This document shows, one piece after another, positions 37,001 to 51,728 of a stretch of DNA of 64,000 nt (positions are counted from its first letter, which is position 1; each line of letters starts with the position of its first letter). Source of the stretch: Epiperipatus broadwayi (Eukaryota; Onychophora; Udeonychophora; Euonychophora; Peripatidae); assembly GCA_028023455.1 (NCBI GenBank), contig JAQFVV010012402.1:11450292-11514291 (forward strand). The letters are read 5' to 3'. Under the pieces are notes generated by a model. It had not been told where the DNA came from. It was given only the letters and a program-made list of their open reading frames with translations, and searched no databases. The position numbers and the translations under genes are program-made.

Positions 37001-39030
37001 ATCCTAGAATGAAAGGAAGACCAACATTTTACATGGATTACATTTTTCCTGATTATGACAATCACTAAAACCAAACTCATCAAGAAAAATCTTTCAGCTT
37101 GCTGAAGAATTAATTACACATATGCTGCATCAGATAAAGGCAGAGAAACATGGATAATTGTATATACAGCTGGTGGTGAGTAGCATTATATATAAGGAAG
37201 TTTTAAATAATTTCCGTAGTAAAATGACAATTTTATAATTGATAGAAATATATAAAACAATATTAGTTTAAAATCGTTTATTAAAGAAGAAAAAACTGTT
37301 TAAAGTTATATTTATAATTTAGAAAGAAAAAAACTACAAAGAAAGTTATAATTAATAATCAAGAAAAAGATTTCCAAAAATCTTTTAGACTAGAAAAAAA
37401 GAAAAACATTTTAAATCAATTAACTGTCAAAAATTTGATAGTTCTTATTTTAAAGAAAAAGATTATATTCAGCAAAGAGAATTAAATTGTGAAATAATCT
37501 TTAATAATTTTATTGTGATAAATACAAATGTTAAGTATATAAATTAATGTTTTGCATGTCTGTGCAAATTATATATACATGTTTCAGTAAACCTAGTATG
37601 TAAAATGTATTTCATTTAACTGAAACTTCTTTCATTTATTGTATTGTATATAATTTAAGATTTTGTAACAAGTCAAATAGGTTATTTCACGCACACACAT
37701 GTATATGTGCATATGTTGTGAATTATAACACATATGTAAATTTTAATCATTTTTTTGTTGTTGTTATTGAATGTCAATTGAAATAGATTGATTGTATGTT
37801 ATAAATCATGCGTCTGTGCGCATATATATATATATATAAACTATAGTAATAATATGAATAGTAAATTGTAATTACTTAAATCAATATAATAATTTGAATT
37901 TTTTTATAGTAATTTTGTCAGTCACAAATATGATAATTTTTTAATATTGTATTATAATCAAAATCAGAAAATTCATGCACACATATGTCAATTGTATTGT
38001 AAATAACAATGCGTGTCAGATAGACACATGTGTAAAATTTTGATCATTTTTCTAAATTAAATGTTAATTCAAACATGTTTATTTTGTATCAAGCCACATG
38101 CCTGTGTGCTGAATGGGTTTGAATAAACCTAATTTATTAATCATTTAACTCAGAAGCCTTATAAGATCTTAATCATATATTTTTTTGTTATTAATAAACT
38201 TGTATTTAATTGTTAAAATTGTATTCCATCATCTTTTGTTCACATATAGTAATGGAGCTTGTGTTCTCTGGGATAGATTCTAGCACGGGATAAATATATA
38301 AATGAGGATGTGTATTTAGTGCTTTGGGGCATCCAGAGATGATCAATCATCATCCTGGTTGGCGCAAAAGAGGATACTTTTTAAAGCCCATGCACTATAT
38401 TTTATTTTAGTTTAGTCTTGTTAAAAAAATTTAAGTTTATAGTTGGCCAGTACAAGTGGCCAGAGCATTGATGATGATCAGCATGTTTTAATGTCCCAGC
38501 ATTATTGTTTTGATTTATGATTATTGTGTATTTTAATGGATGGGTACTAAGCTGGTGCATCCAAGTTATGGTTAAATAATTGCCCAAGCTGGCAAAGGCT
38601 CAATAGTTAGCCTGGTCTAAAGAAGACCCATTTCCAATCCAGCCACAAGATGGACTGTTGATTTTATTCTGATTTATTGTACTAATTTATTTATTCCCAC
38701 CAATGATGATGATGGATGGTTCTCTTAATATTTACTTATACTTACTTTGACTTATTATAATGCTGGTTGAATTTATAATTATGGTTTTACTTGCTCTTAT
38801 GAGTTAGCTGGCTGATCACTCAATGATCTCACAATGCTCTTGGAGATGTTCTAATCTCATGATCTTATAAAATTCTATATTACTTTTAAATACTTGCATA
38901 TAACTTTTGCAAATTATTGATATTTGATTTTGTATTTATATTTTGAAATGGGGTTGATGAAGTTATTCCATCACCCCAGATTCATTTATTTCACCAACAC
39001 CCCATCCCATTACAAAATATATATATATAT
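37001..39030. other. AT-rich stretch with an unrecognised higher-complexity block
   Basis: 38230-38680 has more balanced composition than its flanks but no frame or known repeat was recognised. Confidence 0.4.
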
Positions 39031-39174
39031 AAAATACATATTTTGTGGGTTTATCAGTGTTAAAAACTTTTAATATTAATATACTGACGTTTCGACTTGT
39101 GTGACCAAGTCAAAACGTCAATATATTAATATTAAAAGTTTTTAACATGGATGAACCCGCAAAATATGTATTTT
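39031..39174. repeat. foldback hairpin FB-4
   Basis: About 65-bp arms: AAAATACATATTTTGTGGGT at 39031 and its near-complement ending GTATTTT at 39174, with a loop near GACTTGTGTGACCAAGTC. Both arms carry the string GAAACGTC (or AAAACGTC) read outward. That is the usual 3' part of hammerhead cores in PLE-type repeats, but no CTGANGA is present. Confidence 0.8.
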
Positions 39175-42100
39175 ATATATTTAACCCATGCAAATCTTCG
39201 TTTTAACATATATATATATATATATATGTTGTACTCTACCACTACTACTACTACTAAAATATCTTCTACCTAGCTCAGCCAAGTTCCTACATAATAATTC
39301 TAATAATACCTATCTAATATAAATTAGACTAACCTTAATAAATTGTTTATTTATTATTATAAATCATGAGACTTATTACTATTTAAATCCTACTTTTTAA
39401 CATTAAGAATATACCAAAAAGTATACTCTCAATAGCATAGGAATATCAATATACACTACTTCACTAAAATAGAAATGAAATTCCCATGACTCACAGCTAA
39501 AGAAAATAAATTATATATAATGTTAACATTTCTTAAATTAAATTTAATTACAATACTATTTTATAGTCATTTATCTAATAAAATAATTCTATCTCTCTTT
39601 GACTAATATTTTATAATTCAATTAAAATCTCAGGTCATTATTATTACTTTTTAAAATAAATAAATTAACTAATATAACTAAATGTAATGAGGGATTTTAC
39701 TACATCTAACAACATAAAAATAATATTAATCAAGAAACATATATAGTCACTAATTCTTTCCGATAAAAATCATTAACTAATTTATTTGTAAACTATACTA
39801 AAACTAAGTTAAAACTATAAATAAATAATGATCACTATTTATTATTGTAAATAAATTTAAAATAATTTCTTATTACTACATACTACAATCTAATCATTTT
39901 GTTTTTAATATGATATCAGTCTTTATTATAATCATTGAGTCAGATAAAGAAAAAATTTCATCACTTCATTTTTAATTTCAATATAAAATAGCTTTAATAA
40001 CCACAATATGTTTATTATTCATTATTTTATTTAGATTATGCGCAATAATACCCTTATTACAGTGCATATGTGGTTAGGATGATGCATAATGACTTAGAGA
40101 CAGTTTGTTAATTATAAAACAACATTAATATTTTGTTACAATATTAATAGAAAGTTTTAAGAAAAATACTAATATTATGTTTATAAAAAAATATTTAACA
40201 GATTATAAAATTTAAAAATTAACTTACAAAAAAAATATTTATGAAAGAAGTAAATAATTTGTACTTTGTTTTTAAATTATTTACAATTATAAGATATAAT
40301 CTTTCACACTGAATTTTATGACTATTAAGATACTCCTTAACAATTCCATACTAAAGCATATCAATAACTTAGACAACTTATACATTACCATATTCTACAT
40401 TTTTCAAAAATGTGCTCTATCATTATTTATTTACTTTTAATATTCTATAATAGGATAAGCTAATTATAACTCTATAACTTCTTATAAGTTCTATATTTAT
40501 TCTTCATTATAAAATAAACATAATTATTTAAATATTAAATATGATATAGTATTCTATTTTATTATTTATAATGTTATAAATCAAAATCAGGCTTTATTTC
40601 CATTATCACATCTCGTATAACTCCAATATTCATTCTACAATTTGATCTCTAAAACTTTGATATAAAACACTCATAAAATCTTGATTTATACACTCTTTTA
40701 ATATTTTATTTGTTTCATATTTAAGTCTTTTTGCATTAAATAAATGACCTCATCACTTGAGAGTCTAGCTATTATTCTTTTGCTCAACTATATAATTGTA
40801 TAACATAATGTAGGTACCAGTGTGATGTTAGTGATTATAAGTGAGTGATATTGTGGATTCATAGCTTAAAGCCACATTTTTCTTGTGTCTATCTTAATGT
40901 TTATCTTGGTTTTGCTTTCAAACTCTTAAAGATTAAAAAAATGCTATTTACCATGTATCACAAACATATTGACTTACTTTGACTGTATTATACTTAATAT
41001 TAAATACATATCCTTATCACTACAGGATTTCCTAATAAACTATTTTCCAGACCCATTACTTTTCTATCAAACACTCTATATAAAATCATCAACATTGTAG
41101 ATGAACACTATACATTTTTTTCAAAAATAATATTTAAACTTTTTAATATTTCATCACTTGGACACCAAGAAGATTAAAATAAAAACAATCAAATGATTTC
41201 TGATATATAACCTATCATAAGTATACTAAGTTAATAACTTTTAACATGTCCAGAGATCAATTATTTATACATTTTATAATCATATGCAAATTATAATAAC
41301 TATATTCATGCCTCTGTAATTTACTGTTACATGAATATAAACATAATACATTTTTATACATATTTATTTTACCTGAATTTTGGTTTGAATAATCAAGTGC
41401 AACCATCTTCTAATAATAGTAAATTAAAGTTATTTTAATCATAATATTCTTATGATTATTATTGATGATCCACTGGTTGATATAACTTCTTAACATTAAA
41501 CAATCATAATAAACAAAACCAAAAAAAAAATTAATTTTTCTTCTTTTTTTTTTTTATACCAAAAAGTTCTAAAATATTTAAGTCTTAAAACTAATAAAAT
41601 ATTAATGAATAATTATAAATAACTGATATTAACTTAAAGATTATGTCATATGTGACAATAAAAAAACAAAAAGTTTTTTTTTCATTCATTGAACTGAATA
41701 GAATATTTTCAAAAGGAAAGCACAGTTTCTATGATGACCAGTTACTTGAACAGAGATTTTTTTTCTCCTCTTCTCTCCATGCTGCTTTCCCTCCATCATT
41801 TATGTGGTATAAAAATATGAAGAAATCCCAGAGAAATGTTAATTACCAATAGCAATAAAAAGTTTTTGTAATAAAAGTTTATTCTTCTTATATCAATGAT
41901 AAAACTAATTTCTATCATGATTAATAAATATGAAGCTTATTATTTAATGACAACATTTATTAAATTATAAAAGTTTGCTTTTTTCAGCATTAAAATATTC
42001 ACAGCAAACTTATAGTTTTAAAAAGTTCTCCAAATCATTCACATTTAATATATTAATAATTTCAATAATGTTTACCAGTAAACTTATAAAATTTTAGAGT

Positions 42101-43375
42101 TATCAAAGTTATTCACATTTAACATGATAATAACTTTAATACTTGTTAATAACATTAGAAAATTCTAGAGTTCTTTTTCTGAATAATCCATATTCATGTT
42201 GTTAAAATAGTTACTAATTATTATTTAAACAGAATGACAGTAAATACATTTTTAAAAAACCTTAATCAGCACTATATATTTCCTCTTAAAATTATTAGCA
42301 CACAGCTAAAGTCACTCATAAATTTAAAACAGGTAATGTTAATAGATTTTTTGAATAAAAGTCATTATTTTTATCACTGCTAATTGATAAAGTTGATAGA
42401 AAATGTCCTATATCACTCTGCACATGAAAATGAATAAATATAAATTCCTTATATATTCTTTGTGTTGTTTGATAGGCAAAATAGTTTGATGTTCTGCAAA
42501 GCTTTTTAATCAAATACATTTTTATCTTCTGAAATAGATTATTTTCTTCTATTATCATAAGTTTTTAATAGACTCCTGTATTATACCAATGAGGATAACT
42601 TATTTTTCTATTCCATGTTTAAGACTCTTTAATATATTTTCCATAGTTTTATAAGTTATTGTTATTACTTCTTAAAGTCAAAATAATAAAATTTAGATTT
42701 AAAATTAAAAGAAATATAATTTTATTCCTCTGAAAATTTTTTGATTTCTTTCCCTTTCACATCTGCACACCTGTACTATTAGGAGAATTTTTATCAATAC
42801 CTGAATGGAAATTAATTCCAGACACTTGCCAAAATTTGCATATTAATCATTTTTGTCTAGTCTTTTAAAATAATGTTATAACTAAAATTATTAAATAATA
42901 TGTTTTAAAATTTTTTATTTTAATAAAACATTTAAATGTATCTTTTAATGAAAAATAATACTTTTTGTTTCAACTTAAATTTTGATACATAAAAATAGAT
43001 CATTTATGTATTTATAATAATTAATTTTATAAAATGTTATAAAATTGATACAGTTAAATAAACTATAACATTTAATTTACACAAGTCATAAATCAAATTG
43101 AGAACAAGGAAGTAAAGTTGAATTAATTGTTACATGAATGTGCATGCACAGTTATCAACACACACTTCATTTTTCATTTATTTTATTATTATTTAAATAA
43201 TTTAAGATCATAAATAAATAGCAATTTTAAATTTGACTGTTAATAAGTACAAAAATATTAACTTTATTCATTATGATTACTGATTTAACATTATGTTATG
43301 TAATTTTAATTATTATTCACTTTTATTTTAAATAAATAGCATTTTATATTCCAAATTTATAACTTAAATTAAATT
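39175..43375. other. AT-rich non-coding stretch
   Basis: Nothing recognised beyond short AT and CTA runs at 39209-39257. Short frames at 41643-41852 and 42316-42558 show no domain features. Confidence 0.55.
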
Positions 43376-43382
43376 ATATTGT

Positions 43383-43477
43383 CTTTTTTTAAGTGTCATA
43401 GCATCAGCTGGGATGCGAACCCACAACCCAGGCAACTGCCTGCAAGTGCTCGCACTGACCTCTTGACCACCAATGCA
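43383..43477 (-). mobile_element. tRNA-derived SINE, subfamily 2, minus strand
   Basis: On the minus strand: GCATTGGTGGTCAAGAGGTC (A-box-like), a GCAGGCAG stem, a good B box GGGTTCGCATCC, and GATGCTATGACACTT followed by an A-run. ATATTGT flanks it at 43376-43382 and 43478-43484 (7 bp, a short target duplication). Head and tail match the copy at 1141, but this B box is better preserved. Confidence 0.8.
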
Positions 43478-43484
43478 ATATTGT

Positions 43485-46400
43485 TTAAAATAAATTACCT
43501 TAATTTTAATATTGAGGAAACAGTGTATCTTAACTTATTCCATAAATTAAATAATAGATTGTTACTAGCTGTAATATAAAATTTAAAATCTATGAAAATT
43601 GATTATTATTTACAATCATATAGTAATGTAGCAAAATAGAAAGTCTTCTTTATATATATATTTTAAGGACTAAAAATAGAGCTGGTGCAGAACATTAATT
43701 TGTTAAAAATGTAATATTATAAAATAGTAATTAACAATATAACAAATATCTTCACCATAGGAAAATTAAAAATAAATATATCATTAATAATTAAAAATTA
43801 CTATGCTTCACAAATTAGTAGGAAAACAAGAATAATTAAAATTGCTATTAAATTTACTTTATTATCTAGTCATAGCAGGGTACATGTAAGTGTATGAAAC
43901 AATTAGATTTCATATTGGAAATTGAAGTTACTTATACAGATATTTATTTAATAATAAAACAAACATAATGAATAAATGCACAAGCATTAGTGTAATGCCC
44001 CTCCCCCAAATCCATATTACATTGCCCAATGTATTATTTAATATTTTTATTCATTTTAATCCAAAATAAAGCTATGACAATATTCACTTGCTATACACTG
44101 AAACAGAAGTCCAACCAATAAATAAATTATTTCACCACAATATTTATAAGTATGAAAATATTAGATTTTAACACAAAATAATTATGAGGATAAAATTTTA
44201 CCAAAAAATATTTAAATTAATTACATATTAATTAAGGTCTTTTAAAATATATATTTTTAAACTGCATAAAATGTGAATTCTCATTTGAAAGTTGCACTTG
44301 TAGTTTGTGTATTTCAGAGGATATTCTCAGAGCTCTTATATCTAGTATATACTTTCCAAGTCAATCCTTTTTTTCATTTTATAGATCAGTTTATGTTTAT
44401 TATTAGGTTTTTTATTGTTATTTTGTTTTAGGACTTCTTTAGTATTCAATATCTTTTGACAGATATATCACAGACAAGTCACATATTTTTCAAAAATATA
44501 ATTCAACAGACAATATTGTAGTCATATGAACTATTTTCTAAACTCACGATTTAACTAGGCAGTGTATTATGGATTTGTCAATTATTTTCCACTCATAATT
44601 TAGTGAGAAATTGTATTTAGGAGGTTTAACTGGATATACTTACTTCTTACTTTTTGTTGGTCTACATGTTTCTTAGAAACAAAGCCATATCCAGAAGAAT
44701 TCTAATCAATTGTCTTGATACATTTCTCCCTTTTTTGATGGATATGATAATATCATATGTACTGATGAATTATAGTAATATTTTCAATTCTATATATCAC
44801 AACCATTAACTATTCCATGGCAACTTTAACTTCAACTTGTAAATTCTGGTGAACTATTTTCTCTTTTGTCCCATTTTACAACTACAGCTTTCATATATGA
44901 AATTTTAATACAATGTATTACTTGATAACAAGAAAACGAATAATCAAAACTTCTATGTAAATTAAGTCAAATTGCCCATATTATTAATGTTCCATGGTAA
45001 ATGTGTTTTCTAAATTTAATGTGTCAATTACAAATAAATACATTAATTACCATGTTTTTAATTATATCATATATGTAATTAATATAAACTCAAATATTTA
45101 AGTTCACAAATTTAATACAATTTTAATTTATCTTCACTCTTCATAAATTTTATTCTGATTGCAAATGCAGTTAGTTTTAAAGACACATTTATTTATTTTC
45201 CACATTTTTGATATTATAAAAATCAATATTTGAAAGTAGTGAATAGAGCAAATTTTCTCTCAGTTGTTTTCTTTTGATTCTAATAAAAATAATGTTCTCA
45301 ATAAGAATAAGTATTATTAATTATTTTAGCTTTACATTACAATTTTAAATCTTTTTCAAAATAATTATTGAAACCCGGGAATCAAAAGAAAATTCCTTTT
45401 TTGGATTTATTCAATACAAAGTACAGATATTAATATTGAATCTTTTATAATAATCTTTCTCTATATTTTGTCATATTACATACATATTATATTAAAGCTT
45501 GATTTAAACGCCAACATGGCTAACATTGTATAAATTGACTTTTATCACAGATACTTTTTCATTTCAATTTTTCCTCAAAATGAAAATAAAAATAATTATC
45601 TTTTAATGAATTCCAGCTTTTTTAATTTTGAAATCTCTTTTTTTCATTCACTTTAATTTATTACAGAGTTTTCTTTTTTCCCCTCTTCATCATCATAATT
45701 TGATTTCATTTTATTCTTGCATGCAATCCAGCTTTTTTTTAAGTTTCTGCCTCATCTTTTAAATGTAATTTGAACCTTCTAAACTATATAGATGGAACAA
45801 AGTATCTACTAGTCTCCATTTCTGTAACATTTCTTGTGTTGCACATGCTTAACACCACCACTAACTCACATTGTCTTTTAAACCGCTTTAGGTTTGTTTA
45901 ACAATATTCAAAAATGTTTTTATAATTATTGCTTTGTAATATATATTTTCTGATTTCTCTTTTTATTTTCTCAACAGTTTAAATGCATGATATATTTTCA
46001 CACACTATATTATCATTTGAATTCTTACATCATTATAATTCTTACATCATTATAAAAAAATTGTTGAATACTGCTTTCTATTAAAAGATTGTTAAGTAAT
46101 AGACAGAGCAATACCAGCATGTTCTCCCTTTAGTAACTTGATAAGTCTAAGGATCATGAGTTGAGTATAAGTAATCAAGCTCATGCATAAAATATAATAA
46201 ATCAAGAATATGGTATATGATAAAACATATAAGCCATCTGGGAATTAAATACTTATAATATAGTGAATGAATATACCAGGAGATGATTATCTAGTAAAAA
46301 TATATATGATGTTCACAACTTGTATTTTTTTAAATTGAATCTTTCTTTCATTTTTTTTACTCTTCACTCTGATGAAGTGTCATAAATATATCAAGAAGTC

Positions 46401-46659
46401 TATATATGATATTTAAAACATGATATATGTTTTAGAAGTTAAAACATTATTTTGAAAAGCATTTAATTTTGCCTCCTTTATAATATTATCACAATCATTT
46501 ATAAATATATTTCTGGTGTAAATATTATTGATAGATATCTCATATAGCAAATTTGAGAACATTCAATAGTCACAGGCTGGATTTTCAAAGCTAATGAATA
46601 AGATGGAATTAAAAAATATATAGATGAAACTCCAGGAATTGATCATCTGGTACTGTAAA
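43485..46659. other. AT-rich non-coding stretch
   Basis: No gene recognised. A CTGATGA (46369-46375) followed by GAAGTC (46395-46400) near the end is only a weak hammerhead-like hint. Confidence 0.5.
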
Positions 46660-46890
46660 CAATGATCCGCAATAAATATTTTTTCCAGAAGGACTATACT
46701 AACCTGTGTACTATTCAGTTGAATGTATTTGGAATAATCAAATAAAGTTAATTTTTTCTAAAGGCATTCAATACTCATACTAGATGATGGAAATGCTCCA
46801 ACATATAAATACAACTGAAACACTATCATCACAAACCTTCAGGAAAACACTACGTTAGTCTCAATAAATATGTAATACAAGATTCTGAGC
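46660..46890 (+). repeat. PLE family A 3'-region fragment
   Basis: CTAACCTGTGTACTATTC, AGTTGAATGTATTTGGAA, AATAAAGTTAATTTTTTC and CAACATATAAATACAACTGA follow the same order as 23200-23400 and 30440-30590. Only untranslated sequence remains. Confidence 0.6.
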
Positions 46891-47943
46891 TATCTATGAA
46901 CTTGCAAGGTTTTTTTAGAGCATATAAAAATAGTTTGAATTATCACCGTAATCACTTTTTAAAAGACTAACATAAACAAGGATCTCCATTTAAAAAATAC
47001 AATCAAGATTTATTCTTCATCATTATGTAATTTTATCATCAATAACATAAATTTTCAATATTGTTTTGTTTTTAAATATCTTCTTTGTATCTCTTTTAAA
47101 TAAGATTTGGAATTATAATTGTTGCAATGTTTACACACAATGTACTCTTTTTATTAATTTGTATAAGTGTTTTGAGAGCAATAATTTTGATTAATCTGAA
47201 ATATTGAGTTTTTATAACCAATAAATAATTTCATTTCTTTTATTCAAATTCAGAGTCTTTTACCACCAAAGTCATTGCTTAAGATACGATTTATATTTTA
47301 TAGATTATTATTTTTTTAATTTAAACTTAGCTGTGCCTATGTACAACAGTTATACAGCAAAATAGTTTGTTTTTGTATGAGCATGTATTAAGAACAATAT
47401 CATTAAATGTCCTTTTAGTTATCCCTCTAGATATGCTGACCTTTTGCTTTTCCTATACTTATTTTGCTATACATTATAACAATTCGATATTTCTTTAAAA
47501 TTTACTTTTTTTTTTCAATATTATAAACCTGCTTTCGTTTTGAGTATGTGGTACTCCATCTCTAAAATGCAATATTAAATAAAAATACTGTGAGAGTACC
47601 ACATGAGCCTCACCTAAAACAATTTATGTTTGTTTATGAATTTAATTGTGCTTATATCAATCGACAAAAGATATAAATAACATGCACTTAGCTTTTCATA
47701 TCATATATATATATGTAAACTAATTAAATATTAAAAGAATAATTCTAAAAAAATGAATTATTTTAATTTATTTATATGCGCACATAAATAAATGTTTCCA
47801 ACTAATGGTATTTTTACTAATCAGAACTTAACATTGACAAAGCCTTAAGTCAACATCGCATTTTATCAATTGTAACAAAGGAAATAAATGTTTGGAGTTC
47901 ATTACAAATTGTAAGTATATTTAAACAATAAAGAGTGTGAGCG
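46891..47943. other. AT-rich non-coding stretch with a short hairpin
   Basis: ATGTGGTACTC near 47546 pairs with GAGTACCACAT near 47594. Nothing else recognised. Confidence 0.5.
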
Positions 47944-48077
47944 TTTATGTGATAGGTTTTCAGAAATATAAAAACGAACTGAAATTGTTATATAATAATC
48001 TTCTGTTTAGTTTATGTGATAGGTTTTCAGAAATATAAAAACAAACTGAAATTGTTATATAATAATCTTCTGTTTAG
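47944..48077. repeat. 67-bp tandem duplication, two near-identical copies
   Basis: TTTATGTGATAGGTTTTCAG starts at 47944 and 48011; the copies differ at one position (CGAACT against CAAACT). The low divergence indicates a recent event. Confidence 0.95.
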
Positions 48078-49420
48078 TTATTGAAGCAATAACTATGTTG
48101 GTAAATTTAAATGTGTTCGAATTTAGAATATATTAAAATAAAAAAAAGACGATTCACTATTTCAAAACTTTCTTCAAATTAAGAAAATAATTAATTTACT
48201 TATGAACTTTATTGTACGTTTTTTATAAGAAGTAATTTTTAATATATTTTTAATATTTATAAAGAACTAAGAAAATCATTTAAATTGTCAAAGTTTTAAG
48301 AAAACGCAACTTCTTCGAAATGATTATTCAAACTATCTGCTTAAGTAGTCGAAAATTTATGAAGATGTTCTCTGGCTAGACAATTAATGCCAAAGGTTTC
48401 TGCTGATGTTTAAAATTTAAAAATGGAAATTTATTCCTACTTAATGCCTAAAGTATAATCATGTAATTTCCAATAAAAACCTGCCTTAATAATTGAGTAT
48501 TTTACAGAAGATGTTAATTATATACTACGTAAAATATCTAAAAGAAATGAATATTTGGATTGCCTCTTTGAAGTATGTTCACCCATGAATTTTATCTTTC
48601 AATATTCATAGTTGTTTTATTTTATCTAAGGAAGTATGTAAACCATTATTCTTTCACATCATGGAATATAACGTTGTGTAATTTATTAACTCTCAAACTT
48701 TATTTCCGTTGTGGATAATTATTATTTACATGGAAAAATTACTTCGTTTATCAAATTGATCTTAACAGAATAAGTAGAGAACTAATAAATTGAACACTTT
48801 TATTATTATTTATTTTAATAAAATCTAGGTGTTGATGCTTATATATGTATTGATCAAAGTGGATGATTGACTAAGGTAAAAATTTTAAATCATTTCAGTT
48901 TGGAAGTAAGTTTATTATTTTTCAAATTGAACATTACTTGACATCTATCATAATTTCTTTTTAATCACTAACGTAATTAATAGGAATATATTTTATTATT
49001 ATTCTGGTGTGAATGAATAATATCTTGTACAAACATATAACACACACAGAATCATTTTAATGATACTATACATAGATTTATGATGTATAATATTATTTTT
49101 ATTGTACACATAATTTTGAATTTATATATACGTAAATAGTTTATTATTGTATTATATATAAGCATAGGTTATAGTTATAAACTGTAATATTTTTTATTGT
49201 TTACGTGATATTTTTGTTTCTATTACTGATTAATAAATGTGTTAAACTTGATTTTAAATAGTAAACAGGTCTCATTTGTTTATTTTATTTAGTTATTTTA
49301 TAAAATATATAATTATAAAAATACATATTCACGTCTATATATTAAATCAACTTAATGAATTAATATTTATAAATAAGTTATATATAGCTTATCATTACTA
49401 TGGAATATTTGTGGAAATGC
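48078..49420. other. AT-rich non-coding stretch
   Basis: Nothing recognised. Confidence 0.55.
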
Positions 49421-49620
49421 CTGAAGAGAGTCAATTGCGATTTCTGCCCTGAGTTCGAATTCCGAGAGTAATGAGGATTTTAATAGAGGAGTGGATTGGA
49501 TTATATTATACATCATTTCATCCATGGCATTCTATAAAAAGGCTCTCTAAGTCTGACTATAGTTAGATGCAACTTCCTCAAGGCTGGAAAAGGACCATCG
49601 CGTTATAATACACTCTTTTT
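49421..49620 (+). repeat. possible degraded SINE-like block with B box
   Basis: This is a block of balanced composition in AT-rich DNA with CTGAGTTCGAATTCCGAGAG (49450-49470), which contains a Pol III B-box-like GTTCGAATTCC. No convincing A box upstream, no TSD and no second copy were found. Confidence 0.3.
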
Positions 49621-51721
49621 GAATTCTGTAATTAGACAAGCTTCTTCCATTTTTTAAATACCTGTTATTAAAACTCAAACATTATAATATGAAGGGGGAA
49701 TTATTTCTTTTTCAGAATTTTAATTTTTGTATTTCAATGATTATACATGACTCCATTTTCAAATAATGATTTATCTCCTCAAGAATTTCATAAATGTCTG
49801 CCACATATATTTTTCCCCAATGGATTTTCTTTAAAACCCCACATGTTATTGGTTAAAATAAATAAATTTTCTTTAACTATTACAATAAATACATTTTATT
49901 TTCACTGTTATTTGTACTGGGCTGTGATTCATCTTCAATAGTCATAATTTAAATACATTTTATTTTAGCTCTTGTTTTTACTTAGTTATGATCTATTTTC
50001 AATAATCATATTTCTCTCCCCATAGAGTGAAGACCATTGTACATGTATTCATGCTTTACTGATTATCTCTATACTTTAATATTACTATCTTTGATTATAT
50101 ACTTCTTTTAAAACTATATTTCTGGATAATTACATTTGTTTCATTAACTTCATGCATTGAAGCTATATCTACATATGCATAATTATATTCATATTTTTCA
50201 ATAGCAAATGCATTTTATTACTATATATTTGAAACTCCAATTTGACTTAGATGTAGACATTATTAAAAATATTTTGCCTTTATTATTTGTATGCATGTCT
50301 GGCAAAAAATTACACTTTATCATTAATTGATTGGGGGAGGGGGAGAATCTGATGAATGTATTCTTGTCTCTGGTCATCAGTTTATGCCATATCAATTAAT
50401 GTTGGTTATAATAATCTATTGGCACCTCAAAAATTATAAATTGAGAATGCTGAAGCTAAACATATATACAATTTTATGGCACAAATAAAACACAAACTGG
50501 GTTTTACAGTTATTATCTAAACCTAGAATATCAGATAAGCAGGAAAAAAAACTTGCACCATGAAGTAAATTTTAAAAAATGAGTAGATAAATGTAAACCT
50601 TTTCCATTTATCAGTGTATCTTATAAATTTGAGGAATAATTCTTGGGATAAAAAACAAAATAGTCACATAATTTTGCAACCTTTAATGAATAAGTCATCA
50701 GCCCCCAATAATATCTAAAATTTCATCATATGTTCTCTCCTACCCTCTTTCAAAGTCTCACCAACAAAAATTCTTTTTTCCACTCTTCTTTTTTTCCAAA
50801 TCTTCTGAGGACAGCTTAAAAAGTCAAGCATTGTATGCATTTTTGATATCTTTTCTACTAGTCATTATGAATTTATTGCTTTTTTGATATTCACAATCTT
50901 ATATCAGCCAACATATGGATTATTCTAAAAATGTACCATTCATGATAACTTACATTGAATATCCTGATCAGTAGTTGACTGCCAATCTTAAATACTTGAT
51001 ATTCCCAATACACAGCATCATTCATGCATCATAGAATAGTTGTTTTGTTTACATCATCAATGAGATTATGTGGAGTACTAAGTAGCAAATTAATCCAATA
51101 ATATTTTCCATAGGGTTTATGTTGAAATAAGACTGGAAATTATTTTAGTTCTAAACCTCATTTATTATCTCTTGAGGTGCAAAAAATATTTATGAATAAA
51201 TTATCTGGTAATTTTAAATTCATCTAAAATGCATTCAATAAACAGTCTATAGGATTATTTTTTAAGTTTTTAAAACACATTTATTCAAACTAAAATCTCT
51301 CATATATAGTATCATTGATAATCCCTACACGCTCTTCACACATATACACAATCTCTTTTATAATTACATTTTTTGTATTACTTGATAGTGGTTTATATTA
51401 CTTAGTATTTATAATTATAACTTATACCATCATGTAATGCTTTCCTTATTAGTAGATATTTATCAAATTTTCAAGATAGGTTTACAATGACACCCAATTT
51501 ATTATCACAAAATATTCACTTTATCAATTCTAAACAATAGGTTTTATAATCAAGAATCATTTCATGCTCAATTCCATTGACTAAATTCATGGTTAGTTGT
51601 AAAATAGTTCATTATCATGAGAACTTGTTATAAATTTCCTTCAATTTAAACTTGGCATTACACTCATATGTCCCATTTAAAATTGTTGCTATGTGCAATT
51701 ACCAAGAAGTCATGATGACCT
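49621..51721. other. AT-rich non-coding stretch
   Basis: No gene recognised. 50822-50850 (AGTCAAGCATTG then TATGCATTTTTGATAT) resembles a tRNA-Gly SINE with its middle deleted, but this is too short to be sure. Confidence 0.45.
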
Positions 51722-51728
51722 CGATTAA

